64,000 bases of DNA from Tenericutes bacterium MO-XQ (GCA_002838185.1 CP017948.1:1488001-1552000), one strand, 5' to 3'; counted from the first letter of the stretch, positions 43,305 through 53,217 are shown. A program made the numbers and translations. Notes: generated by a model from the sequence alone, not told the origin.

Positions 43305-44919
43305 CAAGTTCATATCGAATGGTAAAATAAGAGACAAAATAGAATTTAACGATAACTTAAATGTTGTTTTAGGTGCTGGTGATGCGGCAAACTCAATTGG
43401 TAAATCAACATTCTTAATGGCACTCGATTTTGCGTTCGCTGGAAAGGACTATGTTGAGAAGACTAATGTTATTGATAATGTTGATCACCATCTTATCAAC
43501 TTCAAGTTTATCTTTAGTGAGACAGCTTTTTACTTTTCAAGAAGTACTGAGGATCTAAACAATGTTATAGTGTGTGACTCTAGTTATGCAAAAATTGATA
43601 TAATGCCAATTGAAGACTATAAGAGTTTTTTATTCGAGAAGTATGAATTAAACTTGCCTCACACATCATTCAGAAACGTTGTTTCAAGATACTTAAGGAT
43701 TTATGGCAGAGATAACTCAAATGAAAAACGTCCTTTACATGGCTTTCCTACTGAAAAGAGTGGTGTGCCTGTAAATTCACTGATTAAGCTATTCAATAAG
43801 TATGACACAATAGAAACCTATCAAAATGCTCTGAATGAAGCGAATGAAATTAAGAATGCCCACAATAAAGCACAAAAATATACTTTGATACCAAAAATCA
43901 CTAAAACTAAGTACAATGAAAATATTAAAGAGATCAGAAACCTTGAACTTGAACTTGAGCATATCCAATATGCCAAAGAGGATTTATTGGCTTCTACTGA
44001 TGAATATGCAGATGATTTTGTAGAACTAAAAAGAGAGCTTTCTAGACTCAAAAGACATAGAACCTCACTTTATAATGAACTTAATATTGTAAACCGAGAT
44101 ATAAAAATGGGTAACTCTCAAAACAACTATGATGATCTGTCAAGATTCTTTGAAAATGCTAATATAAAACACTTAGATAAAATCAATAATTTTCATAGTA
44201 GACTTTATGAAATCTTGCGTAATGAGTTCGATGAAGCAAGGACTAGACTTCAAATCAATATTGAAAACATTTCTGATCAAATAAAAAGTGTTGAACAGCA
44301 GATAAAAACTACTGGTTACTCACAAACAGTTCCAAAGACTCTTGTTATGAGGATATCTGAAATCTCTAACAAAATACGTGAACTAAGAAATGAAAATAAC
44401 CAATATGATAAATCTAGTGAATTTAAAGATGATTCTAATAAAAAGAAAGAAGACTTAGCATCAGTTAGAAAAGATATCGTTGAAGGCATTGCCAAAACAA
44501 TCAACGAGAAAATGGATACCATTAATGATTTGATATATCAAGGAGAGAAAACACCTCCAAGAGTCACTTTCCATGACAACAACGACTACACATTTGAAGT
44601 AATTAATGACTCTGGTACTGGTTCAAGATATAGAGGAATGTTAATATACGATTTAGTAATCCTACAAGAAACTGTTCTTCCTATTCTTATACATGACTCC
44701 TTCTTATTCAAAAACATTGAGGATCATGCTATCGAAGTGATATTAGAGGACTATACCAGTGTTAATAAACAAGTTTTCATCTCACTTGATAAGATTGGTT
44801 CTTATAGTGATAGTGCTCAAAAAATACTAAAAACCAATGAAGTAATCTATCTTTCTCCTGGTGGAAATGAATTATTTGGATGGTCATGGAATAAAAAGGA
44901 TCTAAACCAAGAGCAATAA
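43282..44919 (+). CDS. DUF2326 SMC/ABC-type ATPase
   Basis: 545 aa. Walker A-like GAGDAANSIGKSTFL near residue 40, a long central coiled coil (about 190-400), and a C-terminal DUF2326 block (NDSGTGSRYRGMLIYDLVIL, LIHDSFLFKNI). This is the ATPase of ABC-three-component defence-type systems, thought to sense foreign DNA and release an effector. GGGAGGG upstream of ATG 43282 sets the start. Confidence 0.82.
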   Translation: MLKEIWSNKFISNGKIRDKIEFNDNLNVVLGAGDAANSIGKSTFLMALDFAFAGKDYVEKTNVIDNVDHHLINFKFIFSETAFYFSRSTEDLNNVIVCDSSYAKIDIMPIEDYKSFLFEKYELNLPHTSFRNVVSRYLRIYGRDNSNEKRPLHGFPTEKSGVPVNSLIKLFNKYDTIETYQNALNEANEIKNAHNKAQKYTLIPKITKTKYNENIKEIRNLELELEHIQYAKEDLLASTDEYADDFVELKRELSRLKRHRTSLYNELNIVNRDIKMGNSQNNYDDLSRFFENANIKHLDKINNFHSRLYEILRNEFDEARTRLQINIENISDQIKSVEQQIKTTGYSQTVPKTLVMRISEISNKIRELRNENNQYDKSSEFKDDSNKKKEDLASVRKDIVEGIAKTINEKMDTINDLIYQGEKTPPRVTFHDNNDYTFEVINDSGTGSRYRGMLIYDLVILQETVLPILIHDSFLFKNIEDHAIEVILEDYTSVNKQVFISLDKIGSYSDSAQKILKTNEVIYLSPGGNELFGWSWNKKDLNQEQ

Positions 44920-44944
44920 CCAATAAAGAAAGAAGGAAAATATA

Positions 44945-45145
44945 ATGGTTAGTTATAATAAATTATGGAAATTACTAATCGATCAGGAACTAAATAAAAA
45001 AGAGCTCATTAAGCTCTCAGGAGTAAGTTCTTCTTCCATAGCAAAAATGACAAAAGGTCAGAATGTTACAACAGACGTTCTATGTAAAATCTGCAAAGCT
45101 TTAAAGTGTGATTTTAAGGACATTATGGAATATATAGACAAATAA
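44945..45145 (+). CDS. Short HTH regulator (HTH_26 type)
   Basis: 66 aa, a single helix-turn-helix (LIDQELNKKELIKLSGVSSSSIAKMTKGQNVTTDVLCKICKAL), Cro/CI-like. 25 bp after the ATPase gene with its own AGAAGG ribosome site; probably autoregulates the ABC-3C operon. Confidence 0.88.
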   Translation: MVSYNKLWKLLIDQELNKKELIKLSGVSSSSIAKMTKGQNVTTDVLCKICKALKCDFKDIMEYIDK

Positions 45146-45146
45146 A

Positions 45147-45195
45147 AAAAGCGACTCAACTCAATTTAGAGCTGGGTCGCTATTCATTTTCATAG
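45147..45195. terminator. Bidirectional terminator between defence operons
   Basis: AGCGAC...GTCGCT with an extended imperfect stem, A7 on the left and a T-rich run on the right; it stops both the plus operon (45145) and the minus R-M operon (45190). Confidence 0.7.
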
Positions 45196-45651
45196 AGTTA
45201 TATCACATTTAGCTTTTGCTTTAAACATAGGACTAATAGATCCTTGCAATGAACTTCTTAAATAATTACCAGAACTTATAATTATTACATTTTCAAGAAC
45301 ATCACTGTTTTTCACTTCAATTATTTCAGTCAATTTATACCACGAATTAAAACTATAAGAACTAAACTCTGTGCTTTTATAATATTTAGGATAAGTGTTA
45401 TCATCAGGAGTACTTGTAGAATAATCAACGCATTTAGAAATAAAATATCTTCCTGGTTGGACTAGCAAAACAATTACAGTTCCCTGAGATAATCTGGTAT
45501 CAAAATATTCTTTTGATGGGGTTCGACCGATTTTTCCGTACCAAACATATCCAATATCATCCAAAATATTTAAATGCTCTTGTATAGTTTTATATTCATG
45601 CTTATCTGAAAACCTAATGACAAATATATCAGTATTTTCTTTAATTAACAT
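45190..45651 (-). CDS. Uncharacterised gene at end of R-M operon
   Basis: 153 aa. YVWYGKIGRTPSKEYFDTRLSQGTVIVLL followed by YPKYYKS and WYKLTEI is suggestive of an EVE/PUA-like or similar small beta domain that reads modified bases, but the match is weak. No membrane segment. It follows hsdS by 25 bp with a GGAGG-type ribosome site and is probably co-transcribed. It may add a modification-dependent or phage-countering activity. Confidence 0.55.
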   Translation of the reverse strand: MLIKENTDIFVIRFSDKHEYKTIQEHLNILDDIGYVWYGKIGRTPSKEYFDTRLSQGTVIVLLVQPGRYFISKCVDYSTSTPDDNTYPKYYKSTEFSSYSFNSWYKLTEIIEVKNSDVLENVIIISSGNYLRSSLQGSISPMFKAKAKCDITL

Positions 45652-45676
45652 AGATGTTCCTCCTTAAAAAATCTAA

Positions 45677-46903
45677 TTAGGGATTTTTAAAACCCACCTG
45701 ACCGTTCATAAGCAACGGTAAAAGAAACTCTTTTAGTTTGTTAAGTTCTTTGTTTTGCCTATAATTGTTATTGATATCTTTTATAATAGGTAGAGACAAA
45801 TTATTAAATTTTAATAAAATCTCTTTTGGTGGAATTAATAATTTAACAGACTTCAAATCATTATTATTAACACCTTGTTGTGTTGCCCCGTGCGACAAAC
45901 GATTTTTAACAAATTCAAAGTGCTCACTGTTAATAAAGCAATGGATATATCCAAAACTTACTTTATTAATTGATAAACCACAAAATCCAGTAGATAAAAT
46001 ATATGTATCTGTTATCCAATCATCTTCTTCTGTGATTGAAAGATGCTTAACAGAATTCTTCATTTTTGCGAACCAAATCGAATTTTTAATTGGTTGCATG
46101 TTAGCTCTGTTCTGTCTAGAATCAAATGTAATCCAATCTCCATCAGTTATATCATTCTCCACAATATTTGCTGTTGCAAGATAATTTTTTTTCTCAAAAT
46201 ATTCTACTCCAGGTGATATTATACTTGTTAAAGAATTTTTACTCAAATTTGATGATGTCCATCCTGAAGGTACTTGTCTCTTAAGATACTCATCAAAGAT
46301 AAAAGTCCCTCCATTTGATTTATAGTTTTTTCCCATTTTATCAGGAAAATCAAACTGCAAAAACCATCGCTCATATAGTAAGTTCAATATTTTTGATAAT
46401 TCTAAATTTATTGTTTTATTGGCTTCAATTTTTTTATCAATACTGTAAAGCAAATTAGATATTTTGATTTTATCTAAACCCTTATCATTGATTGGGATAT
46501 TCCTTATTTGTTCTAAACTTAAAGATTTATATGAAGATCCATTAGAATTTCCATAAATGAATTTTTGTGCATAGGGAGATTTTAGGTAGTAATATAAAAA
46601 AGTTCCATTACTATGTGGGGAAATAATAGAAACATTCTGACCAATACACATTAATTTATTTTCATCAATCAAAGACATTCTACCGAATGAGCCAACACGT
46701 GTTATCAGTATATCCCCTTTGGCAGGAACATGACTTCTATTATGATAATCAATTGTTTCTTTTGATGTAAGCAGGCATTTATCAAAGTTAAAAAAATTGT
46801 TATTTACATCTTCAACTCTTGCTACTGGATAGCCTTCATTTGTGTATCTAGGAGTTTCATGCAAGCAGTCAATTACATCAGCTATATCACTTAATTTCAA
46901 CAT
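45677..46903 (-). CDS. hsdS: Type I restriction specificity subunit
   Basis: 408 aa with two target-recognition domains and two conserved spacer regions (first: QIRNIPINDKGLDKIKISNLLYSIDKKIEANK; second: LKSVKLLIPPKEILLKFNNL). It chooses the bipartite DNA site for both methylation and cleavage. Overlaps hsdM by 17 bp. Confidence 0.93.
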   Translation of the reverse strand: MLKLSDIADVIDCLHETPRYTNEGYPVARVEDVNNNFFNFDKCLLTSKETIDYHNRSHVPAKGDILITRVGSFGRMSLIDENKLMCIGQNVSIISPHSNGTFLYYYLKSPYAQKFIYGNSNGSSYKSLSLEQIRNIPINDKGLDKIKISNLLYSIDKKIEANKTINLELSKILNLLYERWFLQFDFPDKMGKNYKSNGGTFIFDEYLKRQVPSGWTSSNLSKNSLTSIISPGVEYFEKKNYLATANIVENDITDGDWITFDSRQNRANMQPIKNSIWFAKMKNSVKHLSITEEDDWITDTYILSTGFCGLSINKVSFGYIHCFINSEHFEFVKNRLSHGATQQGVNNNDLKSVKLLIPPKEILLKFNNLSLPIIKDINNNYRQNKELNKLKEFLLPLLMNGQVGFKNP

Positions 46904-48515
46904 TGGAAACTCCTTGTAAATATTCTAAAATATTATCAAAGTATTTTGTACCCATTTCCTGTGTACTTCTCAATTTTGAAATCGATGTAGTAATTCTTTC
47001 ATTAAACTCTTTTTCACTTAATTCTACATATTCCATCTCAATATCAAAATATGGACCTGCTGCCAATGAATATCGATTTCTTAAATCTGAAAAATTTACT
47101 TTAACGGAAAAATCCTTAATTTCTTTCTTTTTGACAAATGAATCAATTATTATGTCTATATCTTTATCCGTAAGTCTTTTCTTTTTTAGTCCATTTTCCT
47201 GATAGTCCTCACCCATATTAGATGCATCAACAAGAATAACGTCTTCATGTTTTTTTGATTTATCGAAAAATATCACTGATACATTTGTTCCAGTGTTTGC
47301 AAAAACATTTGAAGGCATAGAAATACAACCATACACAATCTTGTCATTAATTATTCTCTTTAATATTTTATTTTCAACTCCACCATTAGCAGTTAAAAAT
47401 CCAGTTGGAACTACAATTGCTCCTTTGCCGTTATCTTTTAGTGAGTTAATGACATGTTGAATAAACAATGTGTAAATTGCCATACTATCTTTTTCCTTTT
47501 TAGGAATATTTGGTACCCCAGCCCAAAATCGTACTGGCATAGCAGAAATCTTTTCATGTGTGTCAGAAAAATCCATTTTAAACGGAGGATTAGATACTAC
47601 AAAGTCAAACTGACGTAAATTTTGGTTGTCATCACTTTTGTGATATGGAAAGACTAAGGTATCACCCTGAACTGCATGATCTAGTGAAGCAACTAGGTTG
47701 TTCAAAATTAGGTTTAACTTCAACATTTTATTGCTTCTTTGTGAAATATCTTGCGAATAAATTGTACATCTATCTTCACCTATTTTATGCGCCAATGCCA
47801 TTAACAAGGTTCCAGTACCTGCAGAAGGATCATAACATTCAATATTATGAAAATCTTTGCTTTCACCAACTAATAACCTTGCCATTATTGTAGCTATTGA
47901 ATGAGGAGTATAGTACTCTGCATATTTTCCTCCTCCAGCTGTATTATAATCTTTGATTAAGTATTCAAATACTGTAGCAAAAAAATCATAATTCTTTACG
48001 AACGCTTTTTCAAATGAAAAGTTTACTAATCTATCAACCAGAGCTCTTGCAAAATTAGATCTCGCAGAATCATCTGTAACGAATGGAGTTAACTTTTCAA
48101 ATAGTGGTATTTTTGTGTTTGCTGATGTTTGAGTTGAAAATATATCTATATTTTTGTCTGCGATATCAATCATTGTACTGTCAAATATTAAGTCAAAATC
48201 TCCTTTGCTTTGTTGATTCCATAAATTTGAAATCAAATGCTCAGGTAATAATCTAGGAATGTCTGGAGAAAGTTTATCAAAAAGATCAAGTCTTTCGTCT
48301 TCACTCATCTGTTGATAAGTTAACTCCCATTTTTTCGACTCTAATAATTTAGTTGAAATTTTTTTAACTTCATGTCCAAACTTATCATTTAAAAATTTAT
48401 AAAGAAAGACTTGAGTTATAATTTTATACTCATTACCATCGTTCCCCATACCATATGTTTGACACGTTGCCTTAAGCGCATCAATCAAATTAATTGTTTC
48501 TTGTCTAATATCCAT
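46887..48515 (-). CDS. hsdM: Type I restriction methyltransferase subunit
   Basis: 542 aa. N-terminal HsdM_N helical domain, SAM motif I YDPSAGTGTLLMALAH, catalytic motif IV VSNPPFKMDF. Adenine N6-methylation by M2S. Ribosome site AGGAGG; overlaps hsdS. Confidence 0.95.
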   Translation of the reverse strand: MDIRQETINLIDALKATCQTYGMGNDGNEYKIITQVFLYKFLNDKFGHEVKKISTKLLESKKWELTYQQMSEDERLDLFDKLSPDIPRLLPEHLISNLWNQQSKGDFDLIFDSTMIDIADKNIDIFSTQTSANTKIPLFEKLTPFVTDDSARSNFARALVDRLVNFSFEKAFVKNYDFFATVFEYLIKDYNTAGGGKYAEYYTPHSIATIMARLLVGESKDFHNIECYDPSAGTGTLLMALAHKIGEDRCTIYSQDISQRSNKMLKLNLILNNLVASLDHAVQGDTLVFPYHKSDDNQNLRQFDFVVSNPPFKMDFSDTHEKISAMPVRFWAGVPNIPKKEKDSMAIYTLFIQHVINSLKDNGKGAIVVPTGFLTANGGVENKILKRIINDKIVYGCISMPSNVFANTGTNVSVIFFDKSKKHEDVILVDASNMGEDYQENGLKKKRLTDKDIDIIIDSFVKKKEIKDFSVKVNFSDLRNRYSLAAGPYFDIEMEYVELSEKEFNERITTSISKLRSTQEMGTKYFDNILEYLQGVSNVEIK

Positions 48516-48527
48516 TATGGCCTCCTA

Positions 48528-51500
48528 CTAAGCTGTTGCATACGTAGCATTATACTGATTGAGATATTGCCCAGTCAATCTGCTTTGTATAAACACTCTA
48601 TCTTCTCTTTCATTTGCCAACTCTAGCTTATCTAATTGTAAAGAAATCTGTTGCATTACAGTTTTTTCAAAATACTCGTCTTTTTTAAGAATATCATTTC
48701 TATCGTATACTTTTTGATCTATATCATCTTTAATTAGTAATAATGCATTTTTTATTTTCTCATCATAATTAGAAATTATTGGTTTTAAGCCTTTTAATTC
48801 TCGTTCGCTATTCTCTTCTTTAATTCGTTTATGGACTCTAGCAAACTTTGTATCACCACGATATTTTTTCAATAAAGCTGAATTTCGTCTCTGTAATTCT
48901 GCAAGTTTTTTTAAGATTTCATCAAGTTCTTTACTATATTTTTCAAACTTAGTTATAGTATCTACAACAAATCCATGCTCCTTGAATCTTTCTAAAAAAG
49001 CTTGTCTAAGTGAAATGTATTCAGGATCATCTTGATCAATATTTTCAGTAAAAGCATGAATACTCTGTTTCCACTTATGTTCTAGTTCTTCTCCATTACC
49101 TATAATTCGTAATTCTTCTGGTGTTAGTTTATTAAATCTAAATGAAATATCTTGCATCGCTTCATTAATTAATTGTTTGGTAGCATCGGATTCAGCTAAG
49201 GATTCTTTTTGATTAATGTTATCAATACAATGTTGAACTTCAGAAATTAATGAAGGAAGATTCTCAATTTCAAGTCTAGAGAATTTTTCTTTTAAATCAT
49301 CATCTCCAAATGTTCTTACTATGTTAAAACAATCTCGAGCAGATATCAATGCTTTTTTCAATGACAATAGTTCTTGCTTGTCATCAATTGTAGATATCTC
49401 AGAACTAAATACTTCTGCATTTTCCGTAGTAAAATCAAAAAGTAAAGACTTAACTGCATGAATTTGATTCAACAGTTCCTCATGATCTTCAATAACTTGT
49501 TTAAAAGTATCTGTTTCATTTCCAATTCCTACTTCATCAGGATCATTAAATCGATTAAGTTCTGCCATGTAGGCTTCATTTGTTTCATCAAAATTCTTCT
49601 TAATATCTGCAAAATCTACAATATATCCATATCGATTTTCTTTGAATGGTCTATTAACTCTTGTAATGGCTTGTAGTAAATTATGGTCTCTTAATTTTCT
49701 TCCAAAGTACAGTCTCTTAAGTCTTGGTGCATCAAATCCAGTCAATAGCATGTTAAAAACTACTAGTATGTCAACAGTCATATTCTTCTTAAAGTCTTTA
49801 ACAATTAGTTTTCTAGTTTCCTTGTCATCACTATCATGTAAGATCAAACCAACTTTAAAATTACTTACCTTTGATGTATTTCGATTAATCTCTTCTTGAA
49901 CATCATCAAAATATGCAAACAGTTTTCTGGCTTGTTCACTTGTTTCACATATTACCATACCACCAAGAGTATTGTCACCTTGAATTAATCTAAATTGTTT
50001 TAAATCCGAAATAATGTATCGTAATAGCTCCTTTACAAAAACATCGTGCTCTACAATACTACTTCTCTTAACTTCTTTCTTCTGAACTAATGTTTCAAGT
50101 CTTTCATAAATTTCAGACAGTTTTTCTTTATATGATGTTTCGATTGGTTCTCGTATTACTTTCAAAGTATAGCCATCTTCAATTGATTTGTCATAATAAT
50201 ATGTGTGGTAATAAGTTCCAAAAACTTTCCATGAAGCTCTTTCTTCTTTCAGTAAAGGTGTTCCTGTTAAAGCTATCTTTACAGAATTTGGATCCGCTTC
50301 AAATAAGTTAGCTAAAAAGCTCCCCTTCGGATTGTATCCTCTATGAGCTTCATCTATGATAAAAACTCTTTGTAAGTTTATAGCATAATCTGGGAAAGTA
50401 ACTTTTTCTTTATCTTCTTCAAATCTTTGAATATTTACAACCGTAATTTCGTTTTGTCCAGTAGCCCCCTCAAGAGATTGGTTAGTCCTAAATTGCTGCA
50501 TTAGTTCAGCTCTAGAATTAGCTGTCTTAACAACTAACCCTCTCGCTTCAAATTCCTGTGTAGCTTGTTCTAACAAATCAAGTCTATCCACAATAAAATA
50601 AAACTTAGCCACCATATTTTTGCTTGAATAATAATCAGATAAAACATAGTTCAAATGATATGAGAGAGCTGTCTTCCCACTACCTTGTGTATGCCAAACA
50701 ACACCGGATGTCATACCTTCGCTAAGTTTTTCTTTTATAGCTAAAGCAGCAAATAGTTGTTGATATCTCATGATATGCTTTTGATCGGTAATTTCTATTT
50801 TCCCATCAACTTCTCGCTCACTATTAACATAGGCGATCCCATATTTTAATAAGAACATAAGTCTTTCTTTGCTACACATTGATGTCAATATTCTATTTGT
50901 TGGAGTGTATATGTTAAGGTTTGTTTGATATTCAGGTGAAGTATGGATAACTTGGCAATTGAAATCAGTTAATATTTTCTTTTCTATAACAGAATCTATT
51001 GGCAAATATGAATAATCTTGGTTGTATGGTGCGATTGGTAAATTTGTAGGATTTTCTTCTCTGAAAACACTAAAAAAAGCCTTATCCTTAGCTGCTGTAC
51101 AATAAAAAGCTCCTTGTATTGGAACTATACCTCCAAGTGTGTCGTATTCCATATTATTTGAAAAAATCATTAATTGGGTAATATTTATGAATCTTCTAAA
51201 TTTCTTATTCGGGAATCTAAGGTTATTCATCCTTAAACTCTCTGCAATTATACCACCCTTATTATTTGGTTTTTTTACTTCTACAAAAACTAAAGGTAAT
51301 CCATTCACAAATAATGTAATGTCTGGTCTGAACTCATCTGAATCTCTTTTACATGTAAACTCTGCTGTGAAGTGAAATTCATTATTTTTAATGTTTTCAA
51401 AATCTATTAATTTTAGTGGTGAGATGCTAGTTAACCGTTTATAGAAACTTCTCCCTATATCATCATTATCTAATTCTTGACGTATATCCTTTAACACTTG

Positions 51501-51698
51501 TTCTACTTGCCCCTCAAAATCAGGATTCAATCTAGCAAATTGCTCCCTAAAAACTTCTAATAAAATGTTTGTATCTCTATCATATAATGTATCTGCATCA
51601 TCTTCAGATAGCTTGCCATAATACTTATATCCCAAACGCTGCAAATGAACCATTGCTGGCATTTGAACTCTAGTAGCTTCATTGAAAGTTCTTGACAT
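48528..51698 (-). CDS. hsdR: Type I restriction endonuclease subunit
   Basis: 1056 aa. N-terminal PD-(D/E)XK nuclease (RPDITLFVNGLPLVFVEVKKPN, about 130-150), Walker A WHTQGSGKTALSYHL (about 335), DEAH box FIIDEAHRGYN, motif III LTGTPLL, and motif VI QAITRVNRPFK. Translocates and cleaves unmethylated DNA. Start overlaps the HTH stop (TAATG). Confidence 0.96.
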   Translation of the reverse strand: MSRTFNEATRVQMPAMVHLQRLGYKYYGKLSEDDADTLYDRDTNILLEVFREQFARLNPDFEGQVEQVLKDIRQELDNDDIGRSFYKRLTSISPLKLIDFENIKNNEFHFTAEFTCKRDSDEFRPDITLFVNGLPLVFVEVKKPNNKGGIIAESLRMNNLRFPNKKFRRFINITQLMIFSNNMEYDTLGGIVPIQGAFYCTAAKDKAFFSVFREENPTNLPIAPYNQDYSYLPIDSVIEKKILTDFNCQVIHTSPEYQTNLNIYTPTNRILTSMCSKERLMFLLKYGIAYVNSEREVDGKIEITDQKHIMRYQQLFAALAIKEKLSEGMTSGVVWHTQGSGKTALSYHLNYVLSDYYSSKNMVAKFYFIVDRLDLLEQATQEFEARGLVVKTANSRAELMQQFRTNQSLEGATGQNEITVVNIQRFEEDKEKVTFPDYAINLQRVFIIDEAHRGYNPKGSFLANLFEADPNSVKIALTGTPLLKEERASWKVFGTYYHTYYYDKSIEDGYTLKVIREPIETSYKEKLSEIYERLETLVQKKEVKRSSIVEHDVFVKELLRYIISDLKQFRLIQGDNTLGGMVICETSEQARKLFAYFDDVQEEINRNTSKVSNFKVGLILHDSDDKETRKLIVKDFKKNMTVDILVVFNMLLTGFDAPRLKRLYFGRKLRDHNLLQAITRVNRPFKENRYGYIVDFADIKKNFDETNEAYMAELNRFNDPDEVGIGNETDTFKQVIEDHEELLNQIHAVKSLLFDFTTENAEVFSSEISTIDDKQELLSLKKALISARDCFNIVRTFGDDDLKEKFSRLEIENLPSLISEVQHCIDNINQKESLAESDATKQLINEAMQDISFRFNKLTPEELRIIGNGEELEHKWKQSIHAFTENIDQDDPEYISLRQAFLERFKEHGFVVDTITKFEKYSKELDEILKKLAELQRRNSALLKKYRGDTKFARVHKRIKEENSERELKGLKPIISNYDEKIKNALLLIKDDIDQKVYDRNDILKKDEYFEKTVMQQISLQLDKLELANEREDRVFIQSRLTGQYLNQYNATYATA

Positions 51699-51904
51699 TA
51701 TTTTTCCCCCTTTTCATCCCATAAATCAATATCATTATCTTTACACAATTCTATGATTTTTCTTTTTACTTTGATAGTTGGTTCGTGTTTTCCATTCTCC
51801 CATCGATTCACTGTAGAAAAAGAAACTTTAAGGATCTCTGCTAATTCGGTCTGAGAGATTATTAATTTTTCTCTTAATGATTTAATTAGTTTAGCATATT
51901 CCAT
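51698..51904 (-). CDS. HTH controller of type I R-M operon
   Basis: 68 aa Cro/CI-type helix-turn-helix (LIISQTELAEILKVSFSTVNRWENGKHEP). First gene of the operon, overlapping hsdR; upstream direct TATAGCA repeats (51935-51952) may be its operator. Likely controls R-M expression. Confidence 0.88.
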   Translation of the reverse strand: MEYAKLIKSLREKLIISQTELAEILKVSFSTVNRWENGKHEPTIKVKRKIIELCKDNDIDLWDEKGEK

Positions 51905-51934
51905 ATTTTACACCTCACTACTATTGTGATGACT

Positions 51935-51952
51935 TATAGCATAATTATAGCA
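51935..51952. promoter_or_regulatory. Direct repeats in R-M promoter region
   Basis: TATAGCA at 51935-51941 and 51946-51952, 11 bp apart, within the likely -10 area (TATAAT on the minus strand) of the HTH-hsdR operon. Candidate operator. Confidence 0.4.
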
Positions 51953-51981
51953 CTATTATTTCAAGAATACTATATGAAAAT

Positions 51982-52036
51982 TGTAATCGTGTAAATCAAT
52001 TTTAAATCGTGTATTTTGAAATGTAATCGTGTAGAA
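51982..52036. repeat. Multi-repeat element, copy C1
   Basis: Three copies of AATCGTGTA spaced 19-24 bp, matching the copy at 52944-52998 almost base for base in the same orientation. Lies just after the NUDIX-like gene. Confidence 0.75.
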
Positions 52037-52062
52037 AAAGACCATCAATTAAGATAGTCTTA
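52032..52062 (-). terminator. Terminator of NUDIX-like gene
   Basis: Minus strand AAGACTATC-loop-GATGGTCTT followed by TTTTTC, partly inside the coding end and the C1 repeat. Confidence 0.55.
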
Positions 52063-52848
52063 TACGATTTCTATATATTCAATTAAATTCCCAGGCATCA
52101 ATTGATTAATATGTACTAACATAACTTCCTTCAAATATGATATTAATCTATTTTCCGTATTATCTAGAAAATTAATAATATCTTTTTTATTGTTTTTTAC
52201 AAAGACTAAACTATTTAATTCTGAATAATCTCCCCTGTTTATTAATCTGGTTTTATAAGTCTCAAACAAATTAGTTATTTCAGATTTTGTTAGTTTTGAT
52301 TTTAATAAAAATATGAAATTTATAAACGAAAGATTATGTCTAGTTGCTATTAGATAATCACTTAATTGACCTTTATAAGAATTATAGTCTAAACCAACTT
52401 CTTCTTTTAGTTCTCTTAAAGCACAGTTTCTTGCATTTTCTTTATTTTGTTTCATGTCTTCATTTGAAAAAGCCCCACCAATAAGTTTAATTATGTTTTT
52501 GAATGTTGTATTTAATGACATTTTTCCAAATACTAAATAATCATCTGAAGTAGTTATTAAAACACTGGAGGCAATAGATCTACATAGGTTTTCACCTTTA
52601 AAATTTAGATTCTTTGTATATATAAAATGACTATATTTTGTTTTATATACCTCAAATACTAGTTTATCATTTATATATTTTATATCCTCTATAGTATAAA
52701 GATCCCCATTAAATGATTGCGGATTATCGGTTATGTAAGTACTCCAATCAAGGTTAATTTGAACATTAACTTCTGTAGGTAATTTAATGTATCTATCATT
52801 TAAATTTATTTCATATTTTATCGAATGAAAAACTAAATCACTTCTCAT
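52060..52848 (-). CDS. NUDIX-like hydrolase
   Basis: 262 aa. KLIGGAFSNEDMKQNKENA..RELKEEVGL is a NUDIX box with several extra residues between the first Gly-Gly and the REL segment; catalytic REUxEE part intact (RELKEEVG). N-terminal ~95 residues are an extra beta-rich domain. It hydrolyses nucleoside diphosphate derivatives; substrate unknown. The gene alone is framed by direct repeats C1 and C2. Confidence 0.8.
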   Translation of the reverse strand: MRSDLVFHSIKYEINLNDRYIKLPTEVNVQINLDWSTYITDNPQSFNGDLYTIEDIKYINDKLVFEVYKTKYSHFIYTKNLNFKGENLCRSIASSVLITTSDDYLVFGKMSLNTTFKNIIKLIGGAFSNEDMKQNKENARNCALRELKEEVGLDYNSYKGQLSDYLIATRHNLSFINFIFLLKSKLTKSEITNLFETYKTRLINRGDYSELNSLVFVKNNKKDIINFLDNTENRLISYLKEVMLVHINQLMPGNLIEYIEIV

Positions 52849-52943
52849 CTTTGTACTCCTAACCCCATATTTACATAATATATATAGTCATTACTAATTA
52901 TATTCATTATACACTACAAAGTTGTTCTATTCATGCAAATCTT

Positions 52944-52998
52944 TGTAATCGTGTAAATTCATTTTAAATCGTGTATTTTAAAATGTAATCGTGTAGAA
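52944..52998. repeat. Multi-repeat element, copy C2
   Basis: Second copy of the 55-bp block with three AATCGTGTA motifs, upstream of the NUDIX-like gene. Marks the right limit of recognisable accessory DNA before the tRNA genes. Confidence 0.75.
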
Positions 52999-53088
52999 TT
53001 TCTATGCTTAGTACCAAAAAATGGTAAAATCCGATTACTTTTTTGTCTTTCCAAATTATCAAAAATAGAGAAATGGCCCTATATAGCA

Positions 53089-53121
53089 CAAAAAAAGGCC
53101 TGATACAATTGTATCAAACCT
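53089..53121 (-). terminator. Terminator of tRNA cluster
   Basis: Palindromic TGATACAATTGTATCA extended by AGG/CCT-type pairs, then TTTTTTT on the minus strand, 13 bases after tRNA-Gly. Confidence 0.6.
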
Positions 53122-53133
53122 ATGCTTTCAATA

Positions 53134-53208
<75 letters not shown>

Positions 53209-53217
53209 TTATTAAAA

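Noticed and set aside
42194..44919. PARIS (AriA/AriB) or retron-type system
   Set aside because: The ATPase has a DUF2326 tail and there is no Toprim/DUF4435 partner or reverse transcriptase.
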